This document shows positions 46,001 to 57,326 of a stretch of DNA of 64,000 nucleotides, in pieces. Below the pieces are notes generated by a model. That model saw nothing but the letters and a program-made list of their open reading frames with translations, was not told the origin of the DNA and ran no database searches. Location of the stretch: the NCBI GenBank assembly GCA_010093685.1, contig MU006218.1:655766-719765 (forward strand). Reading direction: 5' to 3'. Made by a program: the position numbers and the translations under genes. How positions within the stretch are numbered: position 1 is the stretch's first letter; every line of letters begins with the position of its first letter. This stretch comes from Ophiobolus disseminans. Its lineage: Eukaryota > Ascomycota > Dothideomycetes > Pleosporales > Phaeosphaeriaceae.

Positions 46001-47623
46001 TTTGCAGCCGCCGTCTCGGTGGATAGTCGGGGTGGACTCTTCCGGACTCGAGATCCAGGTGATGTGCTTCCTGGGAGGTATAAGGGTGATGGGTCTTCCG
46101 CGATCTTCGGTGCGACGCAGTGGAGGATTGTGCCCGAGAATCTTTGGGAGACGCAATTGCTTGATACGAGCATTTATACGAGAGGCTGGGTGTTTCAGGG
46201 TAAGATTAATTTATTGCTCTCATACCACGGGTATACGCTGACCACATCGATAGAACGTATGCTTTCTCCACGTATCCTGCACTTTGCGGCGAATCAGGTC
46301 TTCTGGGACTGCGGTAGGCTATCCGCCTGCGAGACACTCCCCTCCGGGCTGCCACTCCCCCTCGACGACGCTGCATCAACTGATCGTCACTGGCGTGGGC
46401 GTCTTCAGGAATCGTCTTCGTTAGTTCATGCTCCCCTCTCTGGCGTCAACGACGACTCGCTTGGAGGCTTTTGGTCAGCTTCCGTATTACGCTACACACA
46501 ATGCAACCTCACGAGCCAATCCGACAAGTCGGTCGCAGTCTGGAGTATCGCCAAGCTTGTCCGCGATGCATGGGGCGACGACTATGCAGCTGGTGTCTGG
46601 GCACTTGCGCTGGAAGAGCAACTGAGCTGGAAAGTAGTCGATGTGAGAAAGAGCAAGCGCAGCATCGACTTGCAGTGGCGTCAACCAAGTTGGAGCTGGA
46701 CAAGCATCCAAGGCGCCGTATCTCTCCCCGAGCGCATCCGCACAGAGCGCTGCTACACCATCAAAGGCCACAATGGCGAGCCCATCTCCTTCAAGACCAA
46801 AGACCCTATCCGCCCGGTCCTCGAAAGAGAGCACTCCGACTCCATCAAAGAAGACCTCGAGCTCGGCTGGAAGGAATGGCAGAATAAAACTAGGATGCAC
46901 AGCGCGCCCCAGCCGAAGAGAGATAATATGGGCGGGCGCAGCCACTCCATGCCCGTGGGCCAAAAGCCCGCCGCTACGGCGCTGGAGAAGAAACCAAAAG
47001 TCGAACAAGTCAAGACTGATCCACGCGACCTCGAACCTCAACTCGAATCTAAATCCATTGCTACACGCGCACACATCGGCACAGGGACTTTACACCACGG
47101 CTCTGCGACCGGGGAATATATCTTCGAAATCCCAACCTCGTCTGAAGATCCCGAAAACGAAGCCCTCTCCCTCACGGCATACCCCGACTCGGCCCTTTCC
47201 CCTATGCCCAGCTCCCTGAGCTTCACACTCCTCACCGCGACCCGCCACACAACGCACCTCACTCCCGCCGGCCTCGGCATCTCGGATGCCGAGTACGACT
47301 CCGACAACGAGCCTGAACTCCCGCAGCTCATCACGTATTCGGGGACGGGATTGCTGCTCATTTCCTCGACGGAGTATTTACACCAGAACAAGGACTTTGA
47401 AAAGGAGATTTTGGATGCGGAGAAGAAAGTCGCAGACGCGCAGGGGGACTGGGCGCTTGGGCAGGCGCGAGGCGAGCTAGAAGGATTGAAGGCTTGGGTG
47501 CAGGAACTTGGAGTAGGAGAGGGGCATTGGAGGAGGGTTGGGGTTGTGGAGTTTGAAGGGGTTGGGGAGGTGGAGTATGCGCTTTTGCGTGGGGGGAGGG
47601 GGAAGAGGTGGTTGTTAGACTGA
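43014..47623 (+). CDS. NACHT-type NTPase fused to HET domain (NLR-like)
   Basis: Model: exons 43014-43208, 43260-43742, 43804-43934, 43986-44071, 44109-46199 and 46254-47623 (1451 aa). Exon 1 ends in a P-loop, YGDPGCGK, completed by TTLAAIAV in exon 2; the Walker B is TLLVLDGYDRL. A Cys/His cluster (CTVCSQDPDEAFALCYDCKA) and a helical post-NACHT region follow. From about residue 700 comes a second module: a Cys-rich CSFCEINIFG segment and a HET domain with VTLSHCWG, IRYIWIDSLCIIQ and GWVFQERMLSPRIL, the last restored only by splicing the 46200-46253 intron. A long disordered linker and charged tail end the protein. HET domains trigger heterokaryon incompatibility cell death. The 44072-44108 intron (37 nt) is unusually short, so that junction is uncertain; two adjacent genes are possible, but one open frame spans the join. 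Confidence 0.7.
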
Positions 47624-47776
47624 TGAAAGGAAAAGGGTTGTGTAGCTTGAGTTGGTTTGATTTATTCATTCATCATTAGTTCCCACTGCAGTGTACTTTC
47701 CCTTTCGAACGCCCAAAACGCCATCACCATTGCCACATATCCCACACTCCCATCACCTTTCCCAACTTTTCCTGCC

Positions 47777-50700
47777 TCAGAATATCCACTGAAACGACTC
47801 CTTAACCTCAAAGCTAAGTTTGCCCCTACACATACTGTTAGCAAGACCATCCCTACTCCACAAAGTCGGAATTCAACATACCTAATATCCACACAACTCG
47901 CGCCAACCAGCACTTCAAACAGCCCCTCCTCGGCAATCCACGCCCCGCTCTGCCCGAGGCTTGTATCAAAGTACCCCACAGAATGCTTATTCAGCTTCAA
48001 CACAACATCCTTCGTCTCGCCCGGTAGCAGGAAAACTTTGCCGAAAGCTTGGAGCTCCTTCTCCGGACGTGGGAGCGTAGATTTGACGTCTTTGACGTAG
48101 GCTTGCACGATTTCGTGCGCCGCTACTGTGCCGGAGTTAGTCACCGGCACTGTGATGGTAATGTCCTCTGTTTCCGACAATGTGGTGCTGCTAGCGGTAG
48201 GTGTTCCGTACTCGAATGTCGTGTACGTGAGGCCGTGACCGAATGGGAAAAGTGGTGCGATCTTTGAGCGCTCGTAGTGCCTGTAGCCGACATAGATACC
48301 TTCACCGTAAATAGTCTTGAGGTTCTCGCCGGGCCAGTTGTGGTACGCTGGGTTATCTTCTATCCGCACGGGGAAGGTAGTGGGGAGTTTCCCGCTGGGG
48401 CTTGCGTTGCCGAAGAGGACGTCTGCGAGGGCGTTGCCGGCTTCTTGGCCTTGGTACCATGCTTGGAGGATGGCAGGGGCTTTGTGGACCCATGGCATGG
48501 AGATGGGTGTTCCGGATTGGTTGACAACAACGGTGCGCGGATTGGCGGCGAGGACGGCTTCGATGAGGCGGTCTTGTGAGCCGTCTTTGGGGAGGTCCAT
48601 TGTTTGTCGGTCGTAGCCTTCTGATTCCCATTCAGCATCGAGACCGACAACTAGGACTGCGACATCAGCTGCTTTCGCTACATCAACAGCTTCTTGAATA
48701 CGATCGATCTTGTCTTCTTCTTGGTATCCAATACGGCAGCCACCATAGTCGTAGCGACGGCCAATAACTGAGACCTTAGACGCTGGTCGCACTTCGCTAG
48801 TGCTCTCAATTAGAATCTCCACCGGCTTGCCCTCTTCTAATTGAATCGACTTCAGCACATCCTGAGAAGCAGAGAACATGGCCTCTCCCTCTTCAGTCCA
48901 ATCCCAATTGTCGATGAATAGCTCTCCGTTGATGAACATCCTCCCTGGTCCGACTGAAGCAAAACTGAAGCTGTGGTTGCCAGTCGATTTCGGCGTAAGC
49001 GTAGTCTTGACCTTGAAGGAAAAGTCTGGTAGTAGATCCATTGGCGCGGAGTCCCAAAGCCACAGATCTGTGCTGACTTTGTGTTGTACAACCGCGGCCT
49101 CGCCCTTGAACCGGTCGCCACGGTAGTATTCCAACCGGACGCCCGTCTCGCCGCTCTCAGCTTTGCAGTATGGTGACGCAAGAGGTAACCATTTGGCGCT
49201 GTCACAGCCTTGTGCAAATGTGATTTCGCCTTTGAAGCGATTCTGGATCCCGTCCCAGGGTGTGGTCGTGTAGTATGGGTTTAGACCTGCACTTCCTCCA
49301 CCACTAGCAATTGATCGCTTAACGTTGGGCCCGATCATGGCAACCTTCTTAGCATCCTTGATAGGCAGAACATTATCCTCGTTCTTCAACAGCGTCAATC
49401 CCTCGATACCAGCTTGGAGGATCAAGTTGCGTGTCTCAGGGTTATCGACGGACTTCTCAGGCTCCTCTGGGGTCATATTGTTCAGTCCTTTTGTTCGGTC
49501 AACAAGGTAGAGTACTCTCGCTGCCGCATCCTCGATATCCTTTAATTCGAGCTCGCCCTTCTTGAGAGACTCCTTCACTTGATCGACTTTACGCCATTTT
49601 GACGGCCCTGGCATCTCGATATCGACGCCAGATTTCAACGACGCCGCTGTTGCATATGTGCCGGTCCAGTCGGAGATGATTGTTCCGTCCCATTTCCATT
49701 CACCTCGAAGAATTTCCTTGATGGTGTGCTCGTACTCATCAGCGTGCTTGCCGTTGATCATGTTGTATGCACTCATTAGCGCCCATGGTGACGCCTCTCT
49801 GACAGTAATCTCAAACGGCTTGAGGTAGATTTCCCTGAGAGGCCGCTCAGCAATGACAGCATCATACGCTTGTCGTTCTGTTTCCTGCTCGTTGCCGACA
49901 AAGTGCTTGATCGTAGCGGCGACACCCTTGCTTTGAAGTCCACGAACATAAGAAGCGGCGAGTTTCCCAGTAAGGAAAGGGTCTTCTGAGTAGGACTCAA
50001 AGTTACGCCCTCCGAGAGGCGAGCGGTGCATGCACACGGTAGGCGCAAGAAGCACGTTAGCGCCACGTGCCGTTGCCTCGTCTCCCAGGTGCCGGCCGAT
50101 CTCTTCCATCATATCCACATTCCACGTGGAGGCCATGGAGATACCGCATGGGAACAAGGCAGCCTTGTCTGATTAGCCTGTATCAAATACCGTGCCAAGG
50201 CGGAGCACTCACGGGTGTGCCGTTAGTAAAGAACTCTCCTCGAGCGCCATTGGGCCCGTCTGATGTCTTGATCGACGGTATGCCCTTTTCAGGAATAGCC
50301 ATCGACCGCCAAAAGTCTGCTCCGGCAAGCAATGAGATCTGCTAGGGTCAGCTTACCAAGCCACAGCGCCGATTTCTGCCTCATTCGAATAGATTAAAAT
50401 AGTCATGCGGAATGCCTAAGCGAGTTTATAGAGAGAACGTGATCGAGCAAGGCCGGTATCGCGCGGTATCGAGATCAAGATCGAGATTGCAGCATTCGGT
50501 GACTTATGAAACATGGCGAGCTTGAAAGTGAGCCCTGATTTTGAACTCTTTCCAGGAACTGGAAACAATTTGATCGTTCGCTTGGGACCGTTCGGTCGCA
50601 TATTCGATGCTACAGTGGCCCAAGCTCTTTCAGTAGACAACTTAAAAACACGTACCTGCTCCTCCAAGGTCAACTTGGCGACGAGCTCTCTCGCCTTATC

Positions 50701-50889
50701 AGTCGGCTGCTCCAGCGAAAAAATCTTCTTGCCTGCCATGGCGTGTTCGTCCGAGGGAGAATTTTCCTCTGGTGTTGCGGCCGGTGTGTCGAGCGGCACG
50801 GGCTGTACCTGGATAGACGCCTGCTTTAAGTCGATTTGCCTGATAGCTCCCTCGGCGGGGCTAGTACTTCCCATGTTGATAGTGGCCAT
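47777..50889 (-). CDS. GH3 beta-glucosidase with PA14 insert
   Basis: Exons are 50889-50656, 50338-50213, 50163-47882 and 47825-47777 (896 aa). The N-terminus has LTLEEQ|ISLLAGADFWRS across intron 1. The GH3 N domain holds KHFVGNEQETER and the nucleophile Asp in TIISDWTGT (about residue 285). A PA14 domain is inserted (FSFASVGPGRMFINGELFID), then the GH3 C domain and a fibronectin-III-like domain. Splicing the last 56-nt intron gives the canonical end DIRGKLSFEVKESFQWIF; unspliced reading adds an unrelated 70-residue tail. No signal peptide is visible, so it is probably intracellular, cleaving cellobiose or aryl-beta-glucosides. Intron 1 (317 nt) is far longer than others here, and intron 2 uses an AAG acceptor. 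Confidence 0.9.
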
Positions 50890-52621
50890 GGTATATCTAA
50901 TTGTAACGATGTGGTCTCAGGACTTCGGAGCTGCTGCACGAAAAGCCGCCCTTGTCGCCACTGTAGCCGGTACGGTAACGACTCGCAGGACCTTGAGATG
51001 TAAGTGAGAGGGAGGGGTGGAAAGAAGGACGAGGAAGCGACATTCAAAAGCTGGACACGCAATTGAAGTAGATTGTCATCTTTTAGTACTCGCGCAACCT
51101 TGGAAGGCGACTATCAATCGGCGCACCGACCATCGTGGGCCCGGCGGAGTCGACGCTCGAATATGCGGATGTACTGGGCACAAGCCTTGTTACTAGCGAC
51201 GGCTCACAGGCACGTCTCAGATCTAATGTCCGACTGCCATTGGCCGGCGGAACGGTAATGAACCGAAGTATAGGCGGTCCCGCCTAGATCTGCTCTTCAG
51301 AGAGGCTCCTTGGGTGATCCAATCTAGATCATGTCTGCTGGGGCTTGACTGTGGCGACATCTCCCGGGTACAATGCGAGGATTACGGGTTCATAATGCCT
51401 GTATTCCCAGCATCTTGCTTGTCTCGGGGTAGCATAAACCCAGAATTGCCGCGTCGAGCAGGATTCACGCGCTGAAAATATGTGCATTGGGACGCTCGTG
51501 CAGGCGTAGCAGCAATACATTCCTCCGCTATGGTAAGCTTTGGGCACTCTGATTCGACGCCCTGAGAGACAAAGACACGGTGATAGCGGTCCTAGACTGC
51601 GCGGCGGGGTTGTCAGTTGGTGGGAAAATGTTGTGAGAGGTCAAGTTTCGACGGCCCTGGCGGCGTTGGCGTCCGGACATCCATGGGTTGCGGGCCGTTC
51701 TTTCCGCTAAAAAGTTCCGCACCCCAAGTGCAGGTCACGTTGGCATCTTCCGCCCTCTGCACCGGCCCGCCAAGCGGATCCTAGGACTTCATCTATCAAC
51801 ATCTAACCAGGGCGAAACATCAGATACCCATACGGCTCGAAGTCTAGACAACGATTGCGCGTCTTCGCTCCTACATCAAGCTACCACCACCTCAAAGCGA
51901 TCATCACATGTCAACATCCTGATCGCACGACTACAGACAGGTACCCAGATGAAATTATATTCCCCATACCTTATTTCGACCGCAGCGCTACTCCACTCGC
52001 TACCAATTTTGCTCCAAGCCTCACCTGCACCCTCTTCATCACACTGATACAATTCTCCGATATCTAGAAACGTTACTGACATTTGCCTGTCAACATGCTA
52101 TGCCTCTTCATGTACACCACTCAACCCCGCCGCCTAAATTCTCTTTACCATCACCATGTGACATATACCTAATATCAAAGGATGATATACCAAGATCTGT
52201 CAAGTGATACATGAAGCCTGTTCCGAAACCACCCAACCCCGCTTTGATACGCTGATCTTATCACCACGGTGTCGATATGGTTGAGCACTGTATATTGATG
52301 AGTGTAGCCAATGATAGCCTACGACAATGATCTGATGGCAAAGATGTGTGGCGTGCCTAAACAGGAGTGTTGAGGAATTGCATAACACACCTGGGCATGT
52401 GAATATATCTCCAATTCAATCTATCACTCAAGCAAGATTAGGAACCTAGAATCCACCAGAGCTCCCAGCCATACCGATATCTCAAAGTCCCCACGCCCAT
52501 CGTCACAAGGCACTTCCCAGCCTCGTAACACTCCCCAAGGAAAATCGCGGCTTACAACTTCAAGACTTGAACAAAGGATAGACGTAAAACGCGCATCTTC
52601 CAATTCCCTCAAATAACTACC
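50890..52621. other. Intergenic, no gene called
   Basis: 1.7 kb between the GH3 promoter and the myosin 3' end. The only thing noted is a 32-codon + frame at 51949-52047 with a hydrophobic, signal-like start (MKLYSPYLISTAALLHSLPI), too short to call. No repeats or RNA genes seen. Confidence 0.5.
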
Positions 52622-55600
52622 CTACCAATCCTCCCCCCCCCTCTGCCTCCCCTGCATAGCAGCCTGTCTCTGCCTCAGCGCCTCCGCCAACCCCCCAGCA
52701 ATACTCCCACTACTATCCCTCGCGCCCCCACTCTCCACGGAGCTGACTCCGCTACCACTATACCCGCTGTCCCTCGCCGAGTCAGGCGGGGGCGCCGGTT
52801 TGCGGCCTGCGGGGCGCTTGTTGGGCGGAGCAGGGGGCTTGGGCTTGCCGTTGGCGGGCCTAGCGGGCGGTGCTGGGGGTGGAGGAGGTGGAGCGGGTTT
52901 GTGTTGGACTTCTTCGAGGTAGGCGGAGGGAGCCCAGCCAGATGCGGACTTGTCGAGGCGGGAGGCTAGCCACCAACCTGTAGGAAATCGTTAGTAGGGC
53001 TATCTTACTAATGTAGTGTAGGGTAAGTGCTTAGTCAGTACTTACCGTTGTTTTCCTTCTGCGTGATCAAGAGGATTTCGTCTTTCCTGATGCTCAGCTC
53101 GCCAGCAGATTGTCCCGCAAAGTCGTATAACGCCTTGTAAGTGGGTTCTTTCGGCGCAGGCGGCGCTGCGGGTGGCCCAGGCGGAGGTGGCGGAGGTGGT
53201 ACCCGTGTAGACGATGCTGACGCGTTACGTGCATGACCCGTGCCATTCGAGAGTGCTGCCACTGGCTGGGGTACCGGTCTCGGTTGCTGTGTAACAGAAG
53301 GCATCGGAGAAGGAACTGGTCGGGGTTGTGCGGCGGCAGGCGTGGGTACGGGTCTCGGTTGCGCAGGACGACTGGCGAGCTTCGATGGCCCACCGCCTGG
53401 GCCACCGGGCCGCAGAAGCTTGCCTTTGGTGATGGGCTTCGCTGCGATTTGCTTTCCTTTTGGTGTAGGCTTTGAAATAGAGTTTGGTGGTTCTCCAGGG
53501 CCTACATGGATCGTGCTACTCTTGTAGAGGTCGTCGCGTGGCACTGCGGGATCTTTGATAACCTTGACATGAGCTGGCTTACCAGGCTTCTTATTGTACT
53601 CGATGCTGTGTCTTATCAGTATCTTGATTGTTAGCGAAAAATGATGGAACTCACGTTTCCCCGATTTTCAGGTTCAAGGAGCCTCTCAGAATATTCGACA
53701 AGTGCGTGAAGAATTCCGTCTTGAAGATGCAGCTCACCAACGGATCTGGCTCTTGCGGTGAGTTTGCACCGATAGAGAACCAATCGTCCTTCAACGTTGA
53801 GCAGCTGACGAATTTGATCGCGCCCACGGGTATCGTTCTCTCAGTCTGGATCTGGAACTGTCTGTTCACAACCACTTGCTTGACCAGGTAGACGTTCTTC
53901 TTCGTTAGGACCAAGGTCCGAGGCTCCGGTTTACTTGAGCGTCCAAGCTTGGAGACAAGCACTTCCGCCCTACATGAGAAGGGCACCTCTTCGCTACCCG
54001 ATATCCCGATGGCGTTTGCAATCACCTCGCCAGGGCCACCTCTGTTACCGATGCCGAGATAGTCACCCATGAATCTGCGGTAGCCAACCAGACTGTACCT
54101 GCGACGCTCTTTACGACCCTGGAGGACCTTGTGACCTTGATCACGAAGCTGAATAAATTCTTTGCCGCCGTTGAGACGTCGCCAGAACCGCTGTATCCGT
54201 ATCGCACACTCGCTTCGGTATCGCAGATAGTTTCGCCAAGCTCTTTGTATCCGGATTGCCATGTTGTGCCAGTATCGGTCACGCATTGTTTCTAGTGCGA
54301 ACAATGTTTCGGGTGTTTTGATGAACACCTTGGTCACGCCCATCTGGAACTCATCAGCTGGGATGTTGGTGTCCTTTAAGATCTGCTTGGCGCCAGTCAC
54401 GTAGTCGCCAGTCCATGTGTACTCTCCGGCATACGAGCATTTCGGTGACAGCAGGAAGAATCGTTCCACAAACTTGTCAAAAGTTTGACGTGACGCAAAC
54501 CCAGCTCTTCGAATTCGCACGTTCTCTTGCAAACCAAGATATTTGACCTGATGCAGTACGGCGGGCACATTGTACTCTTGAGGCGACTTGTTCTCGTTGG
54601 GCTTGATTGTGCGGATGTACGAAGGTCGTGCTTGCATCAGAGTCGTCACCAGGTCGTTTGCCGATGCTTTGATTTTATCTCCAGCAGTCGGTGGACGCCG
54701 CCTGTTATCTTGGTCGACTTGATTAGGGAAAAGAGTATGTATGAAGGTATTGCCACTATTGCCCAGAAGATTCAGCAAATCTTTGAGCAGCTGGTCCTTG
54801 TTCTTGTCGGTCATGCCGTCGATTGCGTACGAGACGTCTCCAGCGTAGTGCTTGATGACGAACTGGCCTTGGCGAGGCTGAAAGTTGGGATTCGATGAGA
54901 GCGCGTTTAATCTTTGCACGAAGGTCTGATCGGCAGCATTGGGGTCGGCGTGTGCTGTAGCGCATGCATCGTTCAGCGCAGCGAAGACACCCGGTGGCCG
55001 CTTCTCCTCGATGAGCTCACAGACAACCTTGTTGTCGAAGTATTTGATAGGGGTCCACTTGATCTGTTCCCGCTCGTACTCTTCTTGCTCTGCCTTCAGA
55101 GTGAGCTGGATGAAGATTTGTTGCAGCTTCTCATTCACGTAGTTGATACACAGCTGCTCGAAACTATTGCGCTCGAAGATCTCGAATCCGTAGATATCCA
55201 GGATACCGATCGAGTGTGCCGTTGCGCCTCGCGCTTTTAGCGACACGTTGACGCGCTGGACAATCCAGTCGAAGAGATTGAAGTATATGGCTTTGGACAA
55301 TGCGTCGCGTACGGCTCCTGCTTGGGCGGGGTTCAGAGGTACGTCGTACACGGATCCTCTGCGTCCTCCACGGCTCGTCTCCACTATCCGAATGGTGAGC
55401 GCCTTGTTGACATGGGCGGAATCTACTTCGAGAAGGTACGCGACGAAATCGACCACGGATTGATCTGCGATGACTGCATTTCCTGAGTCGTCTTCTCGGA
55501 ATGACACATTTCCCAGCCACAGTATTGCCGCAAGCATGCGGAAAATGTTGTCCTGCTCCGCTTGCTGTAGGCCAATGACTTTCATGGCGTTCAGTGTGTC

Positions 55601-56732
55601 GTTGAATTCAGCATGGTCGTCGATTCCGTCTACGTCGTAGCATTTCGATTTGCTCGTGTAAAGGTAGGATTGGGGTTGCTGTAAGCCAAATAATTCTGCG
55701 ATTGTCAGCACACGACCCAAATAGCTTCTCATGTACGACCTGACCTCTGTACTGCTGTGGCGCTGCCTTTGTGAACTGGTAGAAGATGTGGAAATTCCGC
55801 TCGTTCACGATCTGGCCCACTACTCTCGTCTTCTCCAGCAGATAGTTGTTGATGTTGGCTCCCACCGGCTCGCCTTGGGCGTTGAAATGGATCTCGAGGT
55901 ATTTGCCGAATCGCGAGGAATTGTTGTTCCTCAGCGTCTTCGCGTTTCCGAACGACTCGAGCAGGGGATTTGTGGCCAGCACCATATCCTTGATCTCCTG
56001 AATCGAGGAATTGCTTCCCCCCGAAACGCTTGCAATGTACTGCATGAGCCGTTTTGCAGCCTCTGTCTTTCCGGCTCCCGACTCTCCCGAGATAATGACG
56101 CACTGGTTCTCCTTGTATGCGTTCATATTGTAGTACGAGGACTCAGCGATGGCGAAGACATGGGGCGGGACCTGGCCATATTAGTTGGTTGCATGTACCA
56201 AAAGCTATGCGTCGCACCTCGAGCCTGTTCTTGCCCTTGTAGCTGTCCAGCACTTGATCTGTGTATATGCCCACTGCCCGCTGTCAGCACTCGTCCAGCT
56301 CTGCGCGCAGAATACCACCTACAGTCGCGGAATGGATTCACCGACACCAACACATGTCCAATGTAAGTCTAAGCCTCCGTCAGTCGCAGTTCCCCTCCAT
56401 CTCAGGATATCGGTGCAGCGCGGGGCTGGCGCTTGCGGGTCGACGCACGTAGATTTCGCCATTCTCGAAGCGCTTCTTCAGGTTGTCGTTGATGGCTTCA
56501 TTGGAAATCTTGCTGATCAGCGTGAGGTCCGAGACGCCGACTTCCTTCTTCTTGGTCGTCTCGAAGACGGCTTTCTTTGCGAATTGCGACTGTGGCTGTC
56601 CTCCGCCGCCGGCCTTGGATCCGCCGGCGTCCTTCTTGCGCCCTGCACGCTTTGTTACTGCCTATGCGGGTGCCATGTCAGCGCCTGCAAAAAATAATAA
56701 TGGCTGCTCCGGTGGATGTGGTGCCATACCAT
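52622..56732 (-). CDS. myoA: Class I myosin heavy chain
   Basis: Exons: 56732-56730, 56661-56449, 56368-56323, 56273-56218, 56171-55745, 55695-53655, 53605-53046, 52977-52622 (1233 aa, normal for fungal myosin I). The motor has the P-loop GESGAGKTEAAKR, switch I NNNSSRFGKYLEIHF, and the phosphorylatable TEDS-site serine in GGRRGSVYDVPLN. IQ motifs (IRIQRAWRNYLRYR) and a TH1 membrane-binding tail follow. An SH3 domain is split by the last intron (ALYDFAGQSAGELSIRKDE ... NNGWWLASRL), with proline-rich flanks. The protein ends in an acidic EDW. It drives endocytosis and polarised growth by activating Arp2/3 at cortical actin. The first coding exon is only ATG. Confidence 0.92.
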
Positions 56733-57326
56733 GGCTGCTGCCCAACTCCAACTCCGAGCTCAGATGCGTGTTCGTTGCCCGATGCAGGTGTCGCGTGTGC
56801 CGCTGAATGTGGCGGGTGATCAGGAGTGAGGGAGAGCGGCGCGGGCGGGTGCGTGGAAATGTGTGAAAAGGCGGTCGTTGGTTGTTGGCGTGTGAGATTG
56901 GCGGGCAGTGGTTCCTGGACCTCCAAAGACATGCAGCGCACGATGACGGTCGGCCTTTGTCGGAACTAAGAGCGACTCGAGCCCCACGCAATCGCGCGCA
57001 CAGCTTCGCCTTTGGACGCGCAAGCCGTTCGCGCCCGATTATTCACCCATTACGTGTCGCTCAGTCACGCCTTAGGCACCCATATAATCTGCTCCGAACA
57101 CTGGTGGACATACGCAAGCTTCAATTTCTCATTCTTGGTTGCCTGCAATGCTTGGCTACAAATCCAAAACGCCGTCCCTGATATGCAACCGTCGTAAATG
57201 AGCGTTCGAACGAAAGCGAACATCGTGAAGAGAGAAGGAAACGCCCTGAAAATGCCGATGCCAAATAACAATACTCAAGCGCCATCGCTTGCCGTATCCA
57301 AAAAAGAACATGTCAACATGAGAACA
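56733..57326. other. Intergenic between myosin and polo kinase
   Basis: Myosin 5' flank and polo-kinase 3' flank. Minus-strand frames at 56662-57023 are Pro/His-rich and probably lie in the myosin 5' UTR. No gene seen. Confidence 0.55.

Noticed and set aside
47662..47776. Longer C-terminus of the GH3 protein
   Set aside because: It results from reading through the last intron; splicing gives the family's normal ending.
51949..52047. 32-residue signal-peptide-like ORF
   Set aside because: Too short, no downstream exon found, and chance hydrophobic starts are common.
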